64,000 nucleotides of DNA from Flavobacterium sp. (GTDB lineage Bacteria; Bacteroidota; Bacteroidia; Flavobacteriales; Flavobacteriaceae), in assembly GCA_029946065.1 (NCBI GenBank), contig JAQSDU010000014.1, positions 673,523-737,522 on the forward strand, given 5' to 3'. A program made the position numbers and the translations under genes. Below, one piece after another: positions 1-8,830 of the stretch (positions are counted from its first letter, which is position 1; every line of letters starts with the position of its first letter). Below the pieces are notes generated by a model. It saw only the letters and a list, made by a program, of their open reading frames with translations. It ran no database searches and had not been told where the DNA came from.

Positions 1-1487
1 CTTCAGAAGGCAGTTATGTTTATTTGTATCAGCCTCATCTTGATGATCCGGTTTTTAACATTGTACATCCTTTTTGTCTCGAAACCACTGGAACCATCAC
101 AATTACAGCGGTGGCAGGATTTGAATATTCTTTTGATGACGGAGATACGTACCAAAGTAACAATTTTAGTGGCCCTTTGTTGCCTGGTTATCATTATTTG
201 AAAGTCCGAAATAATACCGGCTGCGAATCGGATACCCAGTATGCTTACATCAATCAACCTTCTGGAATCCCGAATACTCCCATTGGTGATACAGCACAGT
301 TTTATTGCATCTTCAACAATCCGAATGTTGGTTTTTTACAGGCCGAAGGTGAAAATATCCAATGGTTTGATACACCTGTAAGTACCCTCCCGCTGTCGCT
401 GGACTTACCATTAATTGATGGAGAAATTTATTATGCCTCACAAACAGTGGCAGGTTGCGAAAGTCCGGTTCGCCTGGCTACCACTGTCACGTTAAGTAAT
501 TATGTAACGCCCGCCGGCGATCATTCGGCTTTGGTATGTGACGATCTTAATAACGGTAGTGAGCAAGTTGATCTAAAGGATTATAATCAAATTCTTATCA
601 CTGATAATTCAGATGTGAATGATTATACTTTTAGCTACTACCACACCTTTGATGGCGCAGAAAATAAGGTTTCATCAGACATTATCAACAATATCCAATC
701 ACTTGCAACAACTTCAATCATTTATTATGTAAGAGTTGTATCACCAAATGGATGTTATAAAGTAGCTGCTTTAACACTCAACCTTATTCCGTCACCTTAT
801 TTGAGTATGGAAAATAAGTATATTCTTTGCGAAGGCTCCCATATACATGTGATTGCAGACCAATTTTATGACGGTTATTTGTGGTCTAACGGCTCAACCG
901 AAAGTAACATAAGGGTAACTACACCCGGTAATTATTGGGTAATCGTCTCAGAAGACCATGGAACAGTAGTTTGCACAACAAAGATGGATATTCAAGTCGT
1001 CCTTTCAAATCCGGCAGTTATTTCACAAACTATAACAGCAGACTGGACAATGAATGACAATACGATAACGGTCTTACTTTCGAGCGACAGTTTGGGCGAT
1101 TATGAATTTTCACTTGACAATGTACATTTTCAGGACGATAATGAATTTACAGGCCTTTCAACAGGGAAGCATGAAGTATTCGTTCGGGATAAAAATGGTT
1201 GCGGAACAACTTCAACCGAAGTATATCTCTTGATGTATAAAAACTTTTTCACGCCCAACGGTGACGGTTTCAATGATTTTTGGAATATAGATTTTTCGAT
1301 TTTCGAGCAAAGCATTGAGCTCAGAATATATGATCGTTATGGCAAATTCCTGAAACAGCTTTTCGGGGAAGATAAAGGTTGGGATGGAACTTTCAACGGG
1401 AAAGATGTAATTTCTGATGATTATTGGTTTTTAGTTACCCGTGCAGACGGTAGGGAATACCGCGGACATTTCACCCTCAAAAGATAA
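1..1487 (+). CDS. T9SS type B sorting domain surface protein (5' partial)
   Basis: The reading frame is open through the left edge, so the start lies upstream of the window; a TTG at 24 is only an internal codon. About 495 residues are visible, rich in Asn, Asp, Thr and Tyr and without an enzyme motif that I recognise. The last ~85 residues (FFTPNGDGFNDFW, then RIYDRYGKFLK, GWDGTFNGK, ending FTLKR) form the gliding-motility-associated C-terminal or type B sorting domain, which sends proteins through the type IX secretion system. Inferred to be a large secreted, surface-attached protein such as an adhesin. The sorting domain is clear; the function of the rest is unknown. Confidence 0.85.
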   Translation, partial: SEGSYVYLYQPHLDDPVFNIVHPFCLETTGTITITAVAGFEYSFDDGDTYQSNNFSGPLLPGYHYLKVRNNTGCESDTQYAYINQPSGIPNTPIGDTAQFYCIFNNPNVGFLQAEGENIQWFDTPVSTLPLSLDLPLIDGEIYYASQTVAGCESPVRLATTVTLSNYVTPAGDHSALVCDDLNNGSEQVDLKDYNQILITDNSDVNDYTFSYYHTFDGAENKVSSDIINNIQSLATTSIIYYVRVVSPNGCYKVAALTLNLIPSPYLSMENKYILCEGSHIHVIADQFYDGYLWSNGSTESNIRVTTPGNYWVIVSEDHGTVVCTTKMDIQVVLSNPAVISQTITADWTMNDNTITVLLSSDSLGDYEFSLDNVHFQDDNEFTGLSTGKHEVFVRDKNGCGTTSTEVYLLMYKNFFTPNGDGFNDFWNIDFSIFEQSIELRIYDRYGKFLKQLFGEDKGWDGTFNGKDVISDDYWFLVTRADGREYRGHFTLKR

Positions 1488-1502
1488 CCAATCGCCAACA
1501 TC

Positions 1503-1535
1503 TTGTTAAAGCAATTAACGGTAACTTTATTTTTG
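1503..1535 (+). promoter_or_regulatory. Putative promoter of bshC
   Basis: TTG at 1503-1505 and TATTTTTG at 1528-1535 are spaced by 22 bases and fit the Bacteroidota sigma-factor pattern TTG-N17-23-TAnnTTTG. The bshC ATG follows 28 bases later. Confidence 0.45.
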
Positions 1536-1563
1536 TAATTTTGTAAGTCAATAACACACAACC

Positions 1564-3153
1564 ATGCCAAACGACTGTATCAGTTACCAAGATTCTGGAT
1601 ATTTTTCTCCTTTAATGAACGATTATTTAAACCGGAAACCTGAACTTGAAAAGCTGTATAATCGTTTCCCTACATTAGAAAATTTTGGAGCACAGATAGC
1701 TGAAAAACAATCGAATTTCGACCATTTTAAACGCGAAAAACTGGTTGCTGTGCTCAACCAACAATATTCCGAAATTGTAGCGTCAAAGCCGACGCAGCAA
1801 AATATCGAAGCACTTTCAGACCAGAAAACCTTTACCATAACTACCGGACACCAATTGAATTTGTTCACCGGGCCGTTATATTTTCTTTATAAAATAATTT
1901 CAACCATCAACCTTACAAGAGAACTAAATGAGAAATATCCCGAAAATAATTTTGTGCCAGTGTATTGGATGGCTACTGAAGATCACGATTTTGAGGAAAT
2001 CAATTATTTCAATTATAACGGGAAAAAGTTCAGATGGAACCGCGAAAGTTTAGGTCCTGTTGGAAGGCTATCCACCCAAGGACTTGACGAAATTTTTGAA
2101 GTTTTTTCATTAGAACTAGGCTCAGGAACCAATGCCTCCACAATTCGTGACTTGTTTGAAAATGCCTACCTAAAACACGACAATCTTGCCGATGCAACAC
2201 GTTTTTTAGCCAATGCACTTTTCGGAGAACATGGATTGGTGATTATTGATGCCGACAATGCCGATTTAAAATCCAATTTCATTCAATATATTAAGGACGA
2301 ATTATTATTCCGAAATTCCGAAAAACTGGTTTTAGAAACAATTTCAAAACTAAACAACTACCCTATTCAGGTTAATCCGCGAGAAATCAATCTTTTTTAT
2401 ATCAATAACAATTTGCGGGAACGCATTATTTTTGAAGGCGGATTGTATAAAATCAACAACACTTCAATTACTTTTTCTGAAGCCGAAATCCTTTCTGAAG
2501 TCGAAAATCATCCGGAAAATTTCAGCCCTAATGTCATTATGCGTCCTTTGTATCAGGAAGTAATTTTACCCAATTTATGCTACATTGGTGGCGGTGGTGA
2601 ACTCGCTTATTGGCTGGAACTGAAAGCTTATTTTGATTATGTAAAAGTGCCTTTCCCGATTTTGCTATTGCGAAATTCTGTGTTGCTGGCTACCGAAAAA
2701 CAAGCGAACAAAGCTGACAGACTCAATTTGGATTGGGCAGATTTATTCCTGAAACAAAATGTTCTCGTTAATAAAAAAATCGCCGAATTATCAGAGTTTC
2801 CAATTGACTTTAGTCCGCAGAAAAAATTCCTACAGCAGCAATTTGAAAACCTGCACCATATGGCAACTCAAACCGATAAATCTTTCATAGGAGCGGTAAA
2901 AGCACAAGAAACCAAACAATTAAAGGGCATCGAGAATCTTGAAAAACGATTGCTAAAAGCCCAAAAAAGAAAACATGCCGATGCGCTGGAACGCATTAAA
3001 GAATTGCAAAATTCTATTTTCCCTTTTTGTGGATTGCAAGAACGCCAAGTCAACTTCGCTGAGTTTTACATTCAAAATGGATCTGAATTGATAAAAAAGC
3101 TTTTTAAAGAACTAAATCCTCTTAAAAATCAATTCGATATTTTAGTTTTTTAA
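1564..3153 (+). CDS. bshC: Putative cysteine ligase BshC (bacillithiol biosynthesis)
   Basis: BshC catalyses the last step of bacillithiol synthesis, joining cysteine to glucosaminyl-malate; it acts in the cytosol. The 529-residue length is normal for the family. Recognisable blocks are TTGHQLNLFTGP near residue 100, VYWMATEDHDFEE near 138, and GGGGELAYW near 345, with a Lys/Gln-rich coiled-coil stretch near residues 440-490. ATG at 1564 is 28 bases after a promoter-like element. bshA and bshB are not in this window, so bacillithiol genes are scattered here. Family assignment is secure from sequence; the ligase activity itself is inferred from the family. Confidence 0.92.
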   Translation: MPNDCISYQDSGYFSPLMNDYLNRKPELEKLYNRFPTLENFGAQIAEKQSNFDHFKREKLVAVLNQQYSEIVASKPTQQNIEALSDQKTFTITTGHQLNLFTGPLYFLYKIISTINLTRELNEKYPENNFVPVYWMATEDHDFEEINYFNYNGKKFRWNRESLGPVGRLSTQGLDEIFEVFSLELGSGTNASTIRDLFENAYLKHDNLADATRFLANALFGEHGLVIIDADNADLKSNFIQYIKDELLFRNSEKLVLETISKLNNYPIQVNPREINLFYINNNLRERIIFEGGLYKINNTSITFSEAEILSEVENHPENFSPNVIMRPLYQEVILPNLCYIGGGGELAYWLELKAYFDYVKVPFPILLLRNSVLLATEKQANKADRLNLDWADLFLKQNVLVNKKIAELSEFPIDFSPQKKFLQQQFENLHHMATQTDKSFIGAVKAQETKQLKGIENLEKRLLKAQKRKHADALERIKELQNSIFPFCGLQERQVNFAEFYIQNGSELIKKLFKELNPLKNQFDILVF

Positions 3154-3300
3154 GTTAAATTTTAATAATTCCGTTTTTATTTCTCGTTTTTAGAAAAAGT
3201 TATTAATACGCAAACGTTTTCGCTTATTGATAATTTTTTCTTTTAAATATTAGTTTTAAATTTTCCATAAATTTATGGCTGATAATTAACTATATATGAT

Positions 3301-5937
3301 ATGAAAACAAAATTACTTTTATTTTTCTTATTGATTTTTGCCTTTACCAATGCACAAGTAAACTCTGTTGCAGTAGTAGGCGAAGCGGCTGGCGGCTGGC
3401 CAGGCGACCCTGGAAATCCTGGCCCGACAGATGTACATCAAATGTCATCTGTAGATGGAGAAAACTGGACACTCAACGGATTGGCTTTAACCAATTATGC
3501 TGTAGCCGGCGGTATTAAGTTCAGGGCGAACAATGACTGGATTATCAATTGGGGAAATGCAGCATTTCCAAGCGGTACAGGAACGCAGGGCGGCGCCAAT
3601 ATTTTATGTATGGCAGGCACTTACGACGTAACTTTTAACAGTACGACTGGAGTTTACGCCTTTACAAATGCAGTCACTTTCCCAAGTATTGGCATTATCG
3701 GTACCGTTTTAGGTCCGAATGGTTTTGACGGTCCAGATGTGGACATGGTAACTTTCGATGGCGTTAATTACACCCTTTCCACCTATGCTTTTCAGGCGGG
3801 TGAATTAAAATTTAGACTTGATAATTCTTGGGACACCAATTGGGGCGGTACCGGGTTTCCGAGTGGCGTGGCTACTTTAAACGGCCCTAATATTCAAGTT
3901 CCGGCGGGAACATATACCTTAAAATTTAATATGGTTACTGGAGCGTACAGCTTCGAATTCTTAAAGATAGGTATCATCGGTACGGCCGTAAGCGCGGGTG
4001 GATTTTCCGATCCAGATACAGACCTGACTACCACAGACGGTATTCATTACATCCTTTACAATTATCAATTTACAGACGGCGAAGCCAAATTCAGACAGGA
4101 AGATGGTTGGGATGTTAACTGGGGAAGCATCGATTTTCCAACCGGCTTGGGAACCCAAGGTGGTGCAAATATTTCAGTCACTGCGGGGATTTATACCGTG
4201 TATTTTGACCGAACTACAGGCGAGTATAATTTTGGCGCACCAGTTGTTTTTTCAAGTCTCGGCGTAATTGGAACTGCGGTTTCGTCCAACGGATTCGAAG
4301 GCGAAGATATGGACATGACGACCCAAGACGGCATAACCTATACCCTGAGCAATTACGACTTTATGAATGGCGAACTCAAAATCCGTGAGATGAACACATG
4401 GGATACCAACTATGGAGCGGCAACTTTCCCTAACGGAACTGCAACACCCAATGGAGAAATCAACATCCCTGTTACAGCGGGCAATTATACACTGACATTC
4501 AACCGCAATACCTATGCCTACAGCTTTGTTGGAACACCAACTTTTCCAACCGTAGGGATTATTGGTAGCGCTGTTAATGGATGGGTAGATGTACAAGATA
4601 CAAATCTGGTAACAACAGACGGCGAAACTTATACATTAATGAACTATACATTCACGAATGGCGAAGCAAAATTCAGACAAGATGATGATTGGGCAATCAG
4701 TTGGGGAAATCAAACTTTTCCTGAAGCAACGTCCAGCAATGGGTTTAATATTCCGATATTGGCCGGTACGTACAATGTAACGTTTACAAGATCTACAGGT
4801 GCCTATTCGTTCGTTATTTCTGGCGGATGGCCATCAGTAGGCATACTTGGAACTGCTGTAAACGCTGACGCTTTTAATGGGCCGGATATTAATATGGATA
4901 CTACTAATGGCGTTATCTATACCTTAACGGACTGGACCTTTACTGCTGGTGAAGCGAAGTTCAGGCTTGATGATTCTTGGAACTTCAATTATGGAGGAAC
5001 AACTTTTCCGGCTGGAACCGGAGTACTTGCAGGTGCGAATATCACGGTGACTCCTGGAACTTATACTGTAACTTTCAACAGATTGACATTGGCTTATAAT
5101 TTTGCCGGTGATGCTTTCCCAAGTATCGGAATTATTGGTGATGCAGCGATTGATACCGGATTTAATGGTGAGGATGTTGACATGACGACTTCAGACGGTA
5201 TTAATTACAACCTTGACGGATATGATTTTATAACAGGTGAAGCTAAATTCCGACAAGATAATGCATGGGATATCAACTGGGGAAGTGCTGCTTTCCCAAC
5301 AGGATTTGGCACACAAAACGGCGATAATATTCCTGTAGTCGGCAATCGATATAATGTATATTTCAACAGAGAAAGCGGTAATTACGCATTCAATTATGTA
5401 TATATGAGCATCATTGGAAGTGCCGTAAATGGTTGGGATGTGCCTGATCCAGATGTAGATTTAGGAACAGATGACGGAATTACATATACCATTATTGACA
5501 AAACCTTAGTAGATGGCGAATTGAAATTCAGGCAAAACCATAAATGGGATGTCAACTGGGGTGCTTTGGATTTTCCAATAGGAACAGGTTTACAAGGTGG
5601 AAGCAACGTTCAGGTTACAGCCGGAAATTATACGATTACCTTTAACAGATTAACGGGTGAATATACTTTCGTGAATGTTGATTTGGGTGTAGGAAATTTA
5701 GATGCCGTGAAATTAACCGTATATCCAAATCCGACAAAAAACTTATGGAATTTTTCTTCAACAAACGCCGTGATTTCATCAATTACCATCATTGATGTTT
5801 TAGGAAAAACCATCCTTACACAAAACTATAATGCAAATGAGGTAAACGTTGATGCAACATTGCTACCACAAGGGATGTACTTTGCAAAAATTACAGCCGG
5901 AGAAAATATACAAACGATTAAAGTGATTAAAAATTAA
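3301..5937 (+). CDS. Secreted protein with eight ~95-residue repeats and T9SS type A sorting domain
   Basis: A signal peptide (MKTKLLLFFLLIFAFTNAQ) is followed by eight tandem beta-rich repeats of about 95 residues. Each opens with a motif like SIGIIGTA, continues with DVDMTT.DGI.YTL and GEAKFRQ...WD.NWG, and closes with AGTYTVTFNR.TGAY.F. The pattern resembles the SusE/SusF outer-membrane starch-binding modules, which often include conserved Trp residues. The last ~80 residues (LTVYPNPTKN ... GMYFAKITAGEN) are a type A sorting domain for the type IX secretion system. No catalytic motif is seen. Inferred role: extracellular glycan binding. It stands alone, with no SusC/SusD partner in the window, and is followed by a terminator. 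Confidence 0.85.
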   Translation: MKTKLLLFFLLIFAFTNAQVNSVAVVGEAAGGWPGDPGNPGPTDVHQMSSVDGENWTLNGLALTNYAVAGGIKFRANNDWIINWGNAAFPSGTGTQGGANILCMAGTYDVTFNSTTGVYAFTNAVTFPSIGIIGTVLGPNGFDGPDVDMVTFDGVNYTLSTYAFQAGELKFRLDNSWDTNWGGTGFPSGVATLNGPNIQVPAGTYTLKFNMVTGAYSFEFLKIGIIGTAVSAGGFSDPDTDLTTTDGIHYILYNYQFTDGEAKFRQEDGWDVNWGSIDFPTGLGTQGGANISVTAGIYTVYFDRTTGEYNFGAPVVFSSLGVIGTAVSSNGFEGEDMDMTTQDGITYTLSNYDFMNGELKIREMNTWDTNYGAATFPNGTATPNGEINIPVTAGNYTLTFNRNTYAYSFVGTPTFPTVGIIGSAVNGWVDVQDTNLVTTDGETYTLMNYTFTNGEAKFRQDDDWAISWGNQTFPEATSSNGFNIPILAGTYNVTFTRSTGAYSFVISGGWPSVGILGTAVNADAFNGPDINMDTTNGVIYTLTDWTFTAGEAKFRLDDSWNFNYGGTTFPAGTGVLAGANITVTPGTYTVTFNRLTLAYNFAGDAFPSIGIIGDAAIDTGFNGEDVDMTTSDGINYNLDGYDFITGEAKFRQDNAWDINWGSAAFPTGFGTQNGDNIPVVGNRYNVYFNRESGNYAFNYVYMSIIGSAVNGWDVPDPDVDLGTDDGITYTIIDKTLVDGELKFRQNHKWDVNWGALDFPIGTGLQGGSNVQVTAGNYTITFNRLTGEYTFVNVDLGVGNLDAVKLTVYPNPTKNLWNFSSTNAVISSITIIDVLGKTILTQNYNANEVNVDATLLPQGMYFAKITAGENIQTIKVIKN
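3364..5689 (+). repeat. Eight tandem coding repeats of ~285 bp
   Basis: These encode the eight SusE/F-like modules. Units begin at about 3364, 3673, 3961, 4255, 4549, 4831, 5119 and 5401. They diverge at nucleotide level, so the array looks old or selected for divergence. Confidence 0.8.
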
Positions 5938-5957
5938 TATAGATTTGGTTTAATGAC

Positions 5958-5993
5958 AATCCCTTACTGTAAATTCAGTAAGGGATTTTTTTT
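5958..5993 (+). terminator. Rho-independent terminator
   Basis: A perfect 12-bp stem (AATCCCTTACTG with CAGTAAGGGATT) and a 6-base loop run into a T tract. It ends the transcript of the repeat protein. Confidence 0.85.
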
Positions 5994-6030
5994 GCGTATA
6001 TTTTAATTTTAATAATTGATAATAAAAAGC

Positions 6031-6038
6031 TACTTTTG
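6031..6038 (+). promoter_or_regulatory. -7 element (TACTTTTG) before ndk
   Basis: This matches TAnnTTTG and lies 19 bases before the ndk ATG. I did not find a well-spaced TTG upstream, so only the -7 box is claimed. It rules out the longer reading frame that begins at 6016. Confidence 0.45.
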
Positions 6039-6057
6039 CACAAAATTTAAAAATAAA

Positions 6058-6477
6058 ATGGCAACAAACAGAACATTTACTATGATTAAGCCGGATGCAG
6101 TAGCAAACGGACACATCGGAAATATCCTAAAAATGATCACTGATGGAGGTTTCAAAATCGTTTCTTTAAAATTAACACAACTTACTGTAACAGATGCTCA
6201 GGCGTTCTATTCAGTGCATGCTGCGCGTCCGTTTTACGGAGAATTAGTGGAGTTTATGTCAAGGGGCCCAATCGTCGCTGCAATTCTTGAAAAGGATAAT
6301 GCCGTAGAAGATTTCAGAACTTTAATCGGAGCTACCAATCCTGCTGAAGCAGCTGAAGGAACTATCAGAAAAGCTTATGCGACATCTATCGGAGAAAATG
6401 CAGTTCACGGTTCAGACAGTGATGAAAATGCTGGAATCGAAGGTGCTTTTCACTTTGCCGGAAGAGAGCAGTTTTAG
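6058..6477 (+). CDS. ndk: Nucleoside-diphosphate kinase
   Basis: Transfers the gamma-phosphate from ATP to nucleoside diphosphates by a phosphohistidine intermediate, keeping NTP and dNTP pools balanced. The 139-residue protein has the usual length and starts [15 protein letters not shown]. The active-site His is residue 117 in [11 protein letters not shown] at 6058 is chosen over an in-frame ATG at 6016, because the extra 14 residues are not part of the family and a -7 box lies between the two. It is monocistronic, with a hairpin on each side. Confidence 0.97.
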   Translation: MATNRTFTMIKPDAVANGHIGNILKMITDGGFKIVSLKLTQLTVTDAQAFYSVHAARPFYGELVEFMSRGPIVAAILEKDNAVEDFRTLIGATNPAEAAEGTIRKAYATSIGENAVHGSDSDENAGIEGAFHFAGREQF

Positions 6478-6524
6478 TAAATTAGTCGGCAAATTTCAGT
6501 CTGCAGACTTTAAGTTAAAATAAC

Positions 6525-6562
6525 AAAAATCCGTTTCCTTTTGATGAAACGGATTTTTTTTG
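6525..6562 (+). terminator. Terminator downstream of ndk, likely bidirectional
   Basis: A 12-bp stem (AAAATCCGTTTC with GAAACGGATTTT) and 8-base loop are followed by a T run on the plus strand and flanked by A's on the other side. It can therefore also end the convergent DUF721 transcript. Confidence 0.8.
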
Positions 6563-6599
6563 GTTTGAAAACTGCTACCTGCTTAATGCAGTCTGAATA

Positions 6600-6896
6600 T
6601 CATCTCAATACAACCTCTTTCACAACATCGCGCCGCAATTCCTCATTGATCATTTTTATGATTTTGTCCTTGCCGTAGCTTAGCTCTTCCCTAAGCACAG
6701 CAGAAGTAAGCTCTACATACAAAACTGAGCCTTTAAGCACAACATTTCTTGTATATGTGTTGACGCCATTTCCCATGAGTGAAGCCCACGCCTCTTTAAC
6801 GGCAATCTGATCAATACCGGGCTGGAGTCTGTTTAATTGGATGATTTCCTTTAAAATATCACCAATTGGACTTTCGTTACTGAGTCGTTTTGCCAT
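6600..6896 (-). CDS. DUF721 protein, DciA-like
   Basis: 98 residues, matching the short DUF721 family found across Bacteroidota, whose better-known member DciA helps load the replicative helicase. The visible pattern is a helix-rich N-terminus (IGDILKEIIQ), an AWASLMGNGV...YT segment, and the LYVELTSAVLREEL core. Its ATG overlaps the stop codon of the upstream lipoprotein gene by one base (TAATG), so the two are cotranscribed. Helicase-loading function is inferred from the family only. Confidence 0.8.
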   Translation of the reverse strand: MAKRLSNESPIGDILKEIIQLNRLQPGIDQIAVKEAWASLMGNGVNTYTRNVVLKGSVLYVELTSAVLREELSYGKDKIIKMINEELRRDVVKEVVLR

Positions 6897-7312
6897 TATT
6901 TTAAACTAAATGGGGTTGGTTTTCTGTATTCGTATGCCATATTCTGGGCATTTTTTAAAATGAGCTTTTCATCAGAAATTTTCACGATTTCATCCTGCCA
7001 TTTGGTGTAATCTGTGGTATATTCCAAAAAAGCTTTGTCTTCTTTGAAAATCACTTTTACCTTTTCCAATTGGTCGTTTACCAGATATTTCCCGTTAAAT
7101 TGCGGTGTCACTTTCTTCCGAAAACCAGAATCGTTCTTGATTTGAAGATAATCTATGGTTTCGTTTATCTTATAATCTTTTTCGGTGCCATCGGCCAAAA
7201 TCACTTTTTCAATCTCCCAATAACCGTTAAGTTTAGCAATATCGCTCTTTTCTATTTTTTGCTGACAAGCCGATACCATCAAAACGGCCAATAATAAAAC
7301 TGCTCTCTTCAT
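6896..7312 (-). CDS. Lipocalin-like lipoprotein
   Basis: 138 residues starting at MKRAVLLLAVLMVSACQQ, a lipoprotein signal peptide with lipobox Cys at residue 16. An upstream in-frame ATG (7342) would put ten residues before the signal and is rejected. The mature part (LNGYWEIEKVILADG, then alternating beta strands) resembles small lipocalin-like domains of Bacteroidota lipoproteins. Ligand and function are unknown. It is first in a two-gene operon with DUF721, overlapping it by one base. Confidence 0.7.
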   Translation of the reverse strand: MKRAVLLLAVLMVSACQQKIEKSDIAKLNGYWEIEKVILADGTEKDYKINETIDYLQIKNDSGFRKKVTPQFNGKYLVNDQLEKVKVIFKEDKAFLEYTTDYTKWQDEIVKISDEKLILKNAQNMAYEYRKPTPFSLK

Positions 7313-7415
7313 ACTCAAATTTGTGAAGAATAAAATTACCATTAAATGCGTTCATAAAAAAGCATATTGATTAAACTATTTGATAAATTTAGCGTCTTAG
7401 ATAAAAGCCATTACC

Positions 7416-8498
7416 ATGAAAAATATTTATCTTCCATTACTCTTGATTATTACTGTTTTAGCATGCAGTTCCAAAAATGATGATCCGACACAAGAAAACC
7501 CAACGCCAACGGAAACCATGTATTTCCCACCAATAGGAGACGCAACTACTTGGGAGACAAAATCTGTCGCCGATCTCGAATGGAACCAATCTGCCATACA
7601 GCCATTACTGGATTATCTCGAAACCAAGCACTCCAAAGGTTTTATGATTCTAGTCAACGGGCGTATTGTTATGGAAAATTATTTCAACGGACATTCTGCT
7701 ACAACGCCATGGTATTGGGCAAGTGCCGGAAAAACGCTAACCTCGACCGTGACCGGAATTGCAGAACAACAAGGCTTTCTCAACATCAACGACAAAGTCT
7801 CGCAATATTTGGGAACGGGTTGGACAAGCGAAACATTGGCAAAAGAAAATCTAATCACGAACAAACATCTTCTTACGATGTCATCAGGCCTGGATGATGC
7901 TTTGGGCGACGATGTTTCTCCTTCAAATCTGCAATATAAAGCCGATGCCGGTGCGCGCTGGGCTTATCACAATGTTTATGTAAAATTGCAGGATGTTGTG
8001 GCCGCGGCAACGAATCAAACTTGGCCGAATTATTTTAATACGCAACTTCGCGATAAAATTGGCATGACCGGATCATGGTTGCAAAGTGGAGAAGATTTAA
8101 GCGTTTATTGGAGTACAACACGAAGCATGGCACGTTTTGGGCTGCTGATGCTCAACAAAGGAAAGTGGAACGGCACGCAGATCCTCAATGAAAATTACTT
8201 TAATGCAGCAACCAATACCTCTCAAAACATCAATTTGGGTTACGGCTATTTGTGGTGGCTTAACGGAAAGGCGAATTATCATTTACCACAAAGCCAACTT
8301 ACTTTTCCAGGAAGTATTATTCCAACTGGGCCAAATGATATGTTTATGGCATTGGGCAAGAACGATCAGAAAATCTATGTGATTCCGAGCAAAAAAATGG
8401 TCATCATTAGGATGGGTGATGCTGCCGATGATGTGAATTTGGCACTATCTGATTTTGATGAGACTTTGTGGGAGAAGATAAGTGCGCTTTACAATTAA
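7416..8498 (+). CDS. Serine hydrolase, class C beta-lactamase/penicillin-binding family, lipoprotein
   Basis: 360 residues with a lipoprotein signal (LLLIITVLACSSKND, Cys 17). The catalytic SxxK motif is S103-A-G-K106 and the second motif is Y184-H-N186, as in class C beta-lactamases, DD-peptidases and esterases. Trp-rich segments (WYWASAGK, YGYLWWLNG) are typical of this branch. A clear KTG box is not obvious, which favours an esterase or peptidase over a true beta-lactamase. It acts in the periplasm or at the cell surface. Its 3' end overlaps by four bases the end of the convergent membrane-protein gene. Confidence 0.85.
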   Translation: MKNIYLPLLLIITVLACSSKNDDPTQENPTPTETMYFPPIGDATTWETKSVADLEWNQSAIQPLLDYLETKHSKGFMILVNGRIVMENYFNGHSATTPWYWASAGKTLTSTVTGIAEQQGFLNINDKVSQYLGTGWTSETLAKENLITNKHLLTMSSGLDDALGDDVSPSNLQYKADAGARWAYHNVYVKLQDVVAAATNQTWPNYFNTQLRDKIGMTGSWLQSGEDLSVYWSTTRSMARFGLLMLNKGKWNGTQILNENYFNAATNTSQNINLGYGYLWWLNGKANYHLPQSQLTFPGSIIPTGPNDMFMALGKNDQKIYVIPSKKMVIIRMGDAADDVNLALSDFDETLWEKISALYN

Positions 8499-8830
8499 AA
8501 TGAAGTATTCCAAAAGAAATCTATAATTTCAGGATAGAAAAACTGGAAACCTAATAGCAGCAGAAAAGATATAATTTGTGCCGTGTAAAAATACCGCTTC
8601 TTATAAATGCTAAACAGATTCCCGATTATTACAATCATATAAACAATCACAACAAATATTGTAAAATTCCTTATACCAGAAAGCAATCCTTGTGGAATAA
8701 GCGGATTGGTGAAATTCATTTTTTGTTGCATGTAAGCAACAATTACCGCAATAATCTGAAAGATGCTGAATAAAACAATCACCGTCGAAACGATAATTTG
8801 AAGCGTTTTTTTGTTGTTACTTTGAATCAT
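8495..8830 (-). CDS. Small integral membrane protein, unknown function
   Basis: 111 residues with three hydrophobic segments (about residues 8-31, 50-70 and 80-105) and no recognised domain. Its ATG overlaps the ftsY stop codon by one base, so it is translationally coupled to ftsY. The linkage hints at a membrane role, but nothing specific can be said. The 3' end overlaps the convergent serine hydrolase gene. Confidence 0.65.
   Translation of the reverse strand: MIQSNNKKTLQIIVSTVIVLFSIFQIIAVIVAYMQQKMNFTNPLIPQGLLSGIRNFTIFVVIVYMIVIIGNLFSIYKKRYFYTAQIISFLLLLGFQFFYPEIIDFFWNTSF

Noticed and set aside
4252..4596. 114-codon minus-strand frame in the repeat protein
   Set aside because: Antisense shadow of the repeat-coding region, with no start context or family match.
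7416..8498. Beta-lactam resistance gene
   Set aside because: SxxK and YxN are present, but a clear KTG box is not; the esterase/peptidase branch is more likely.
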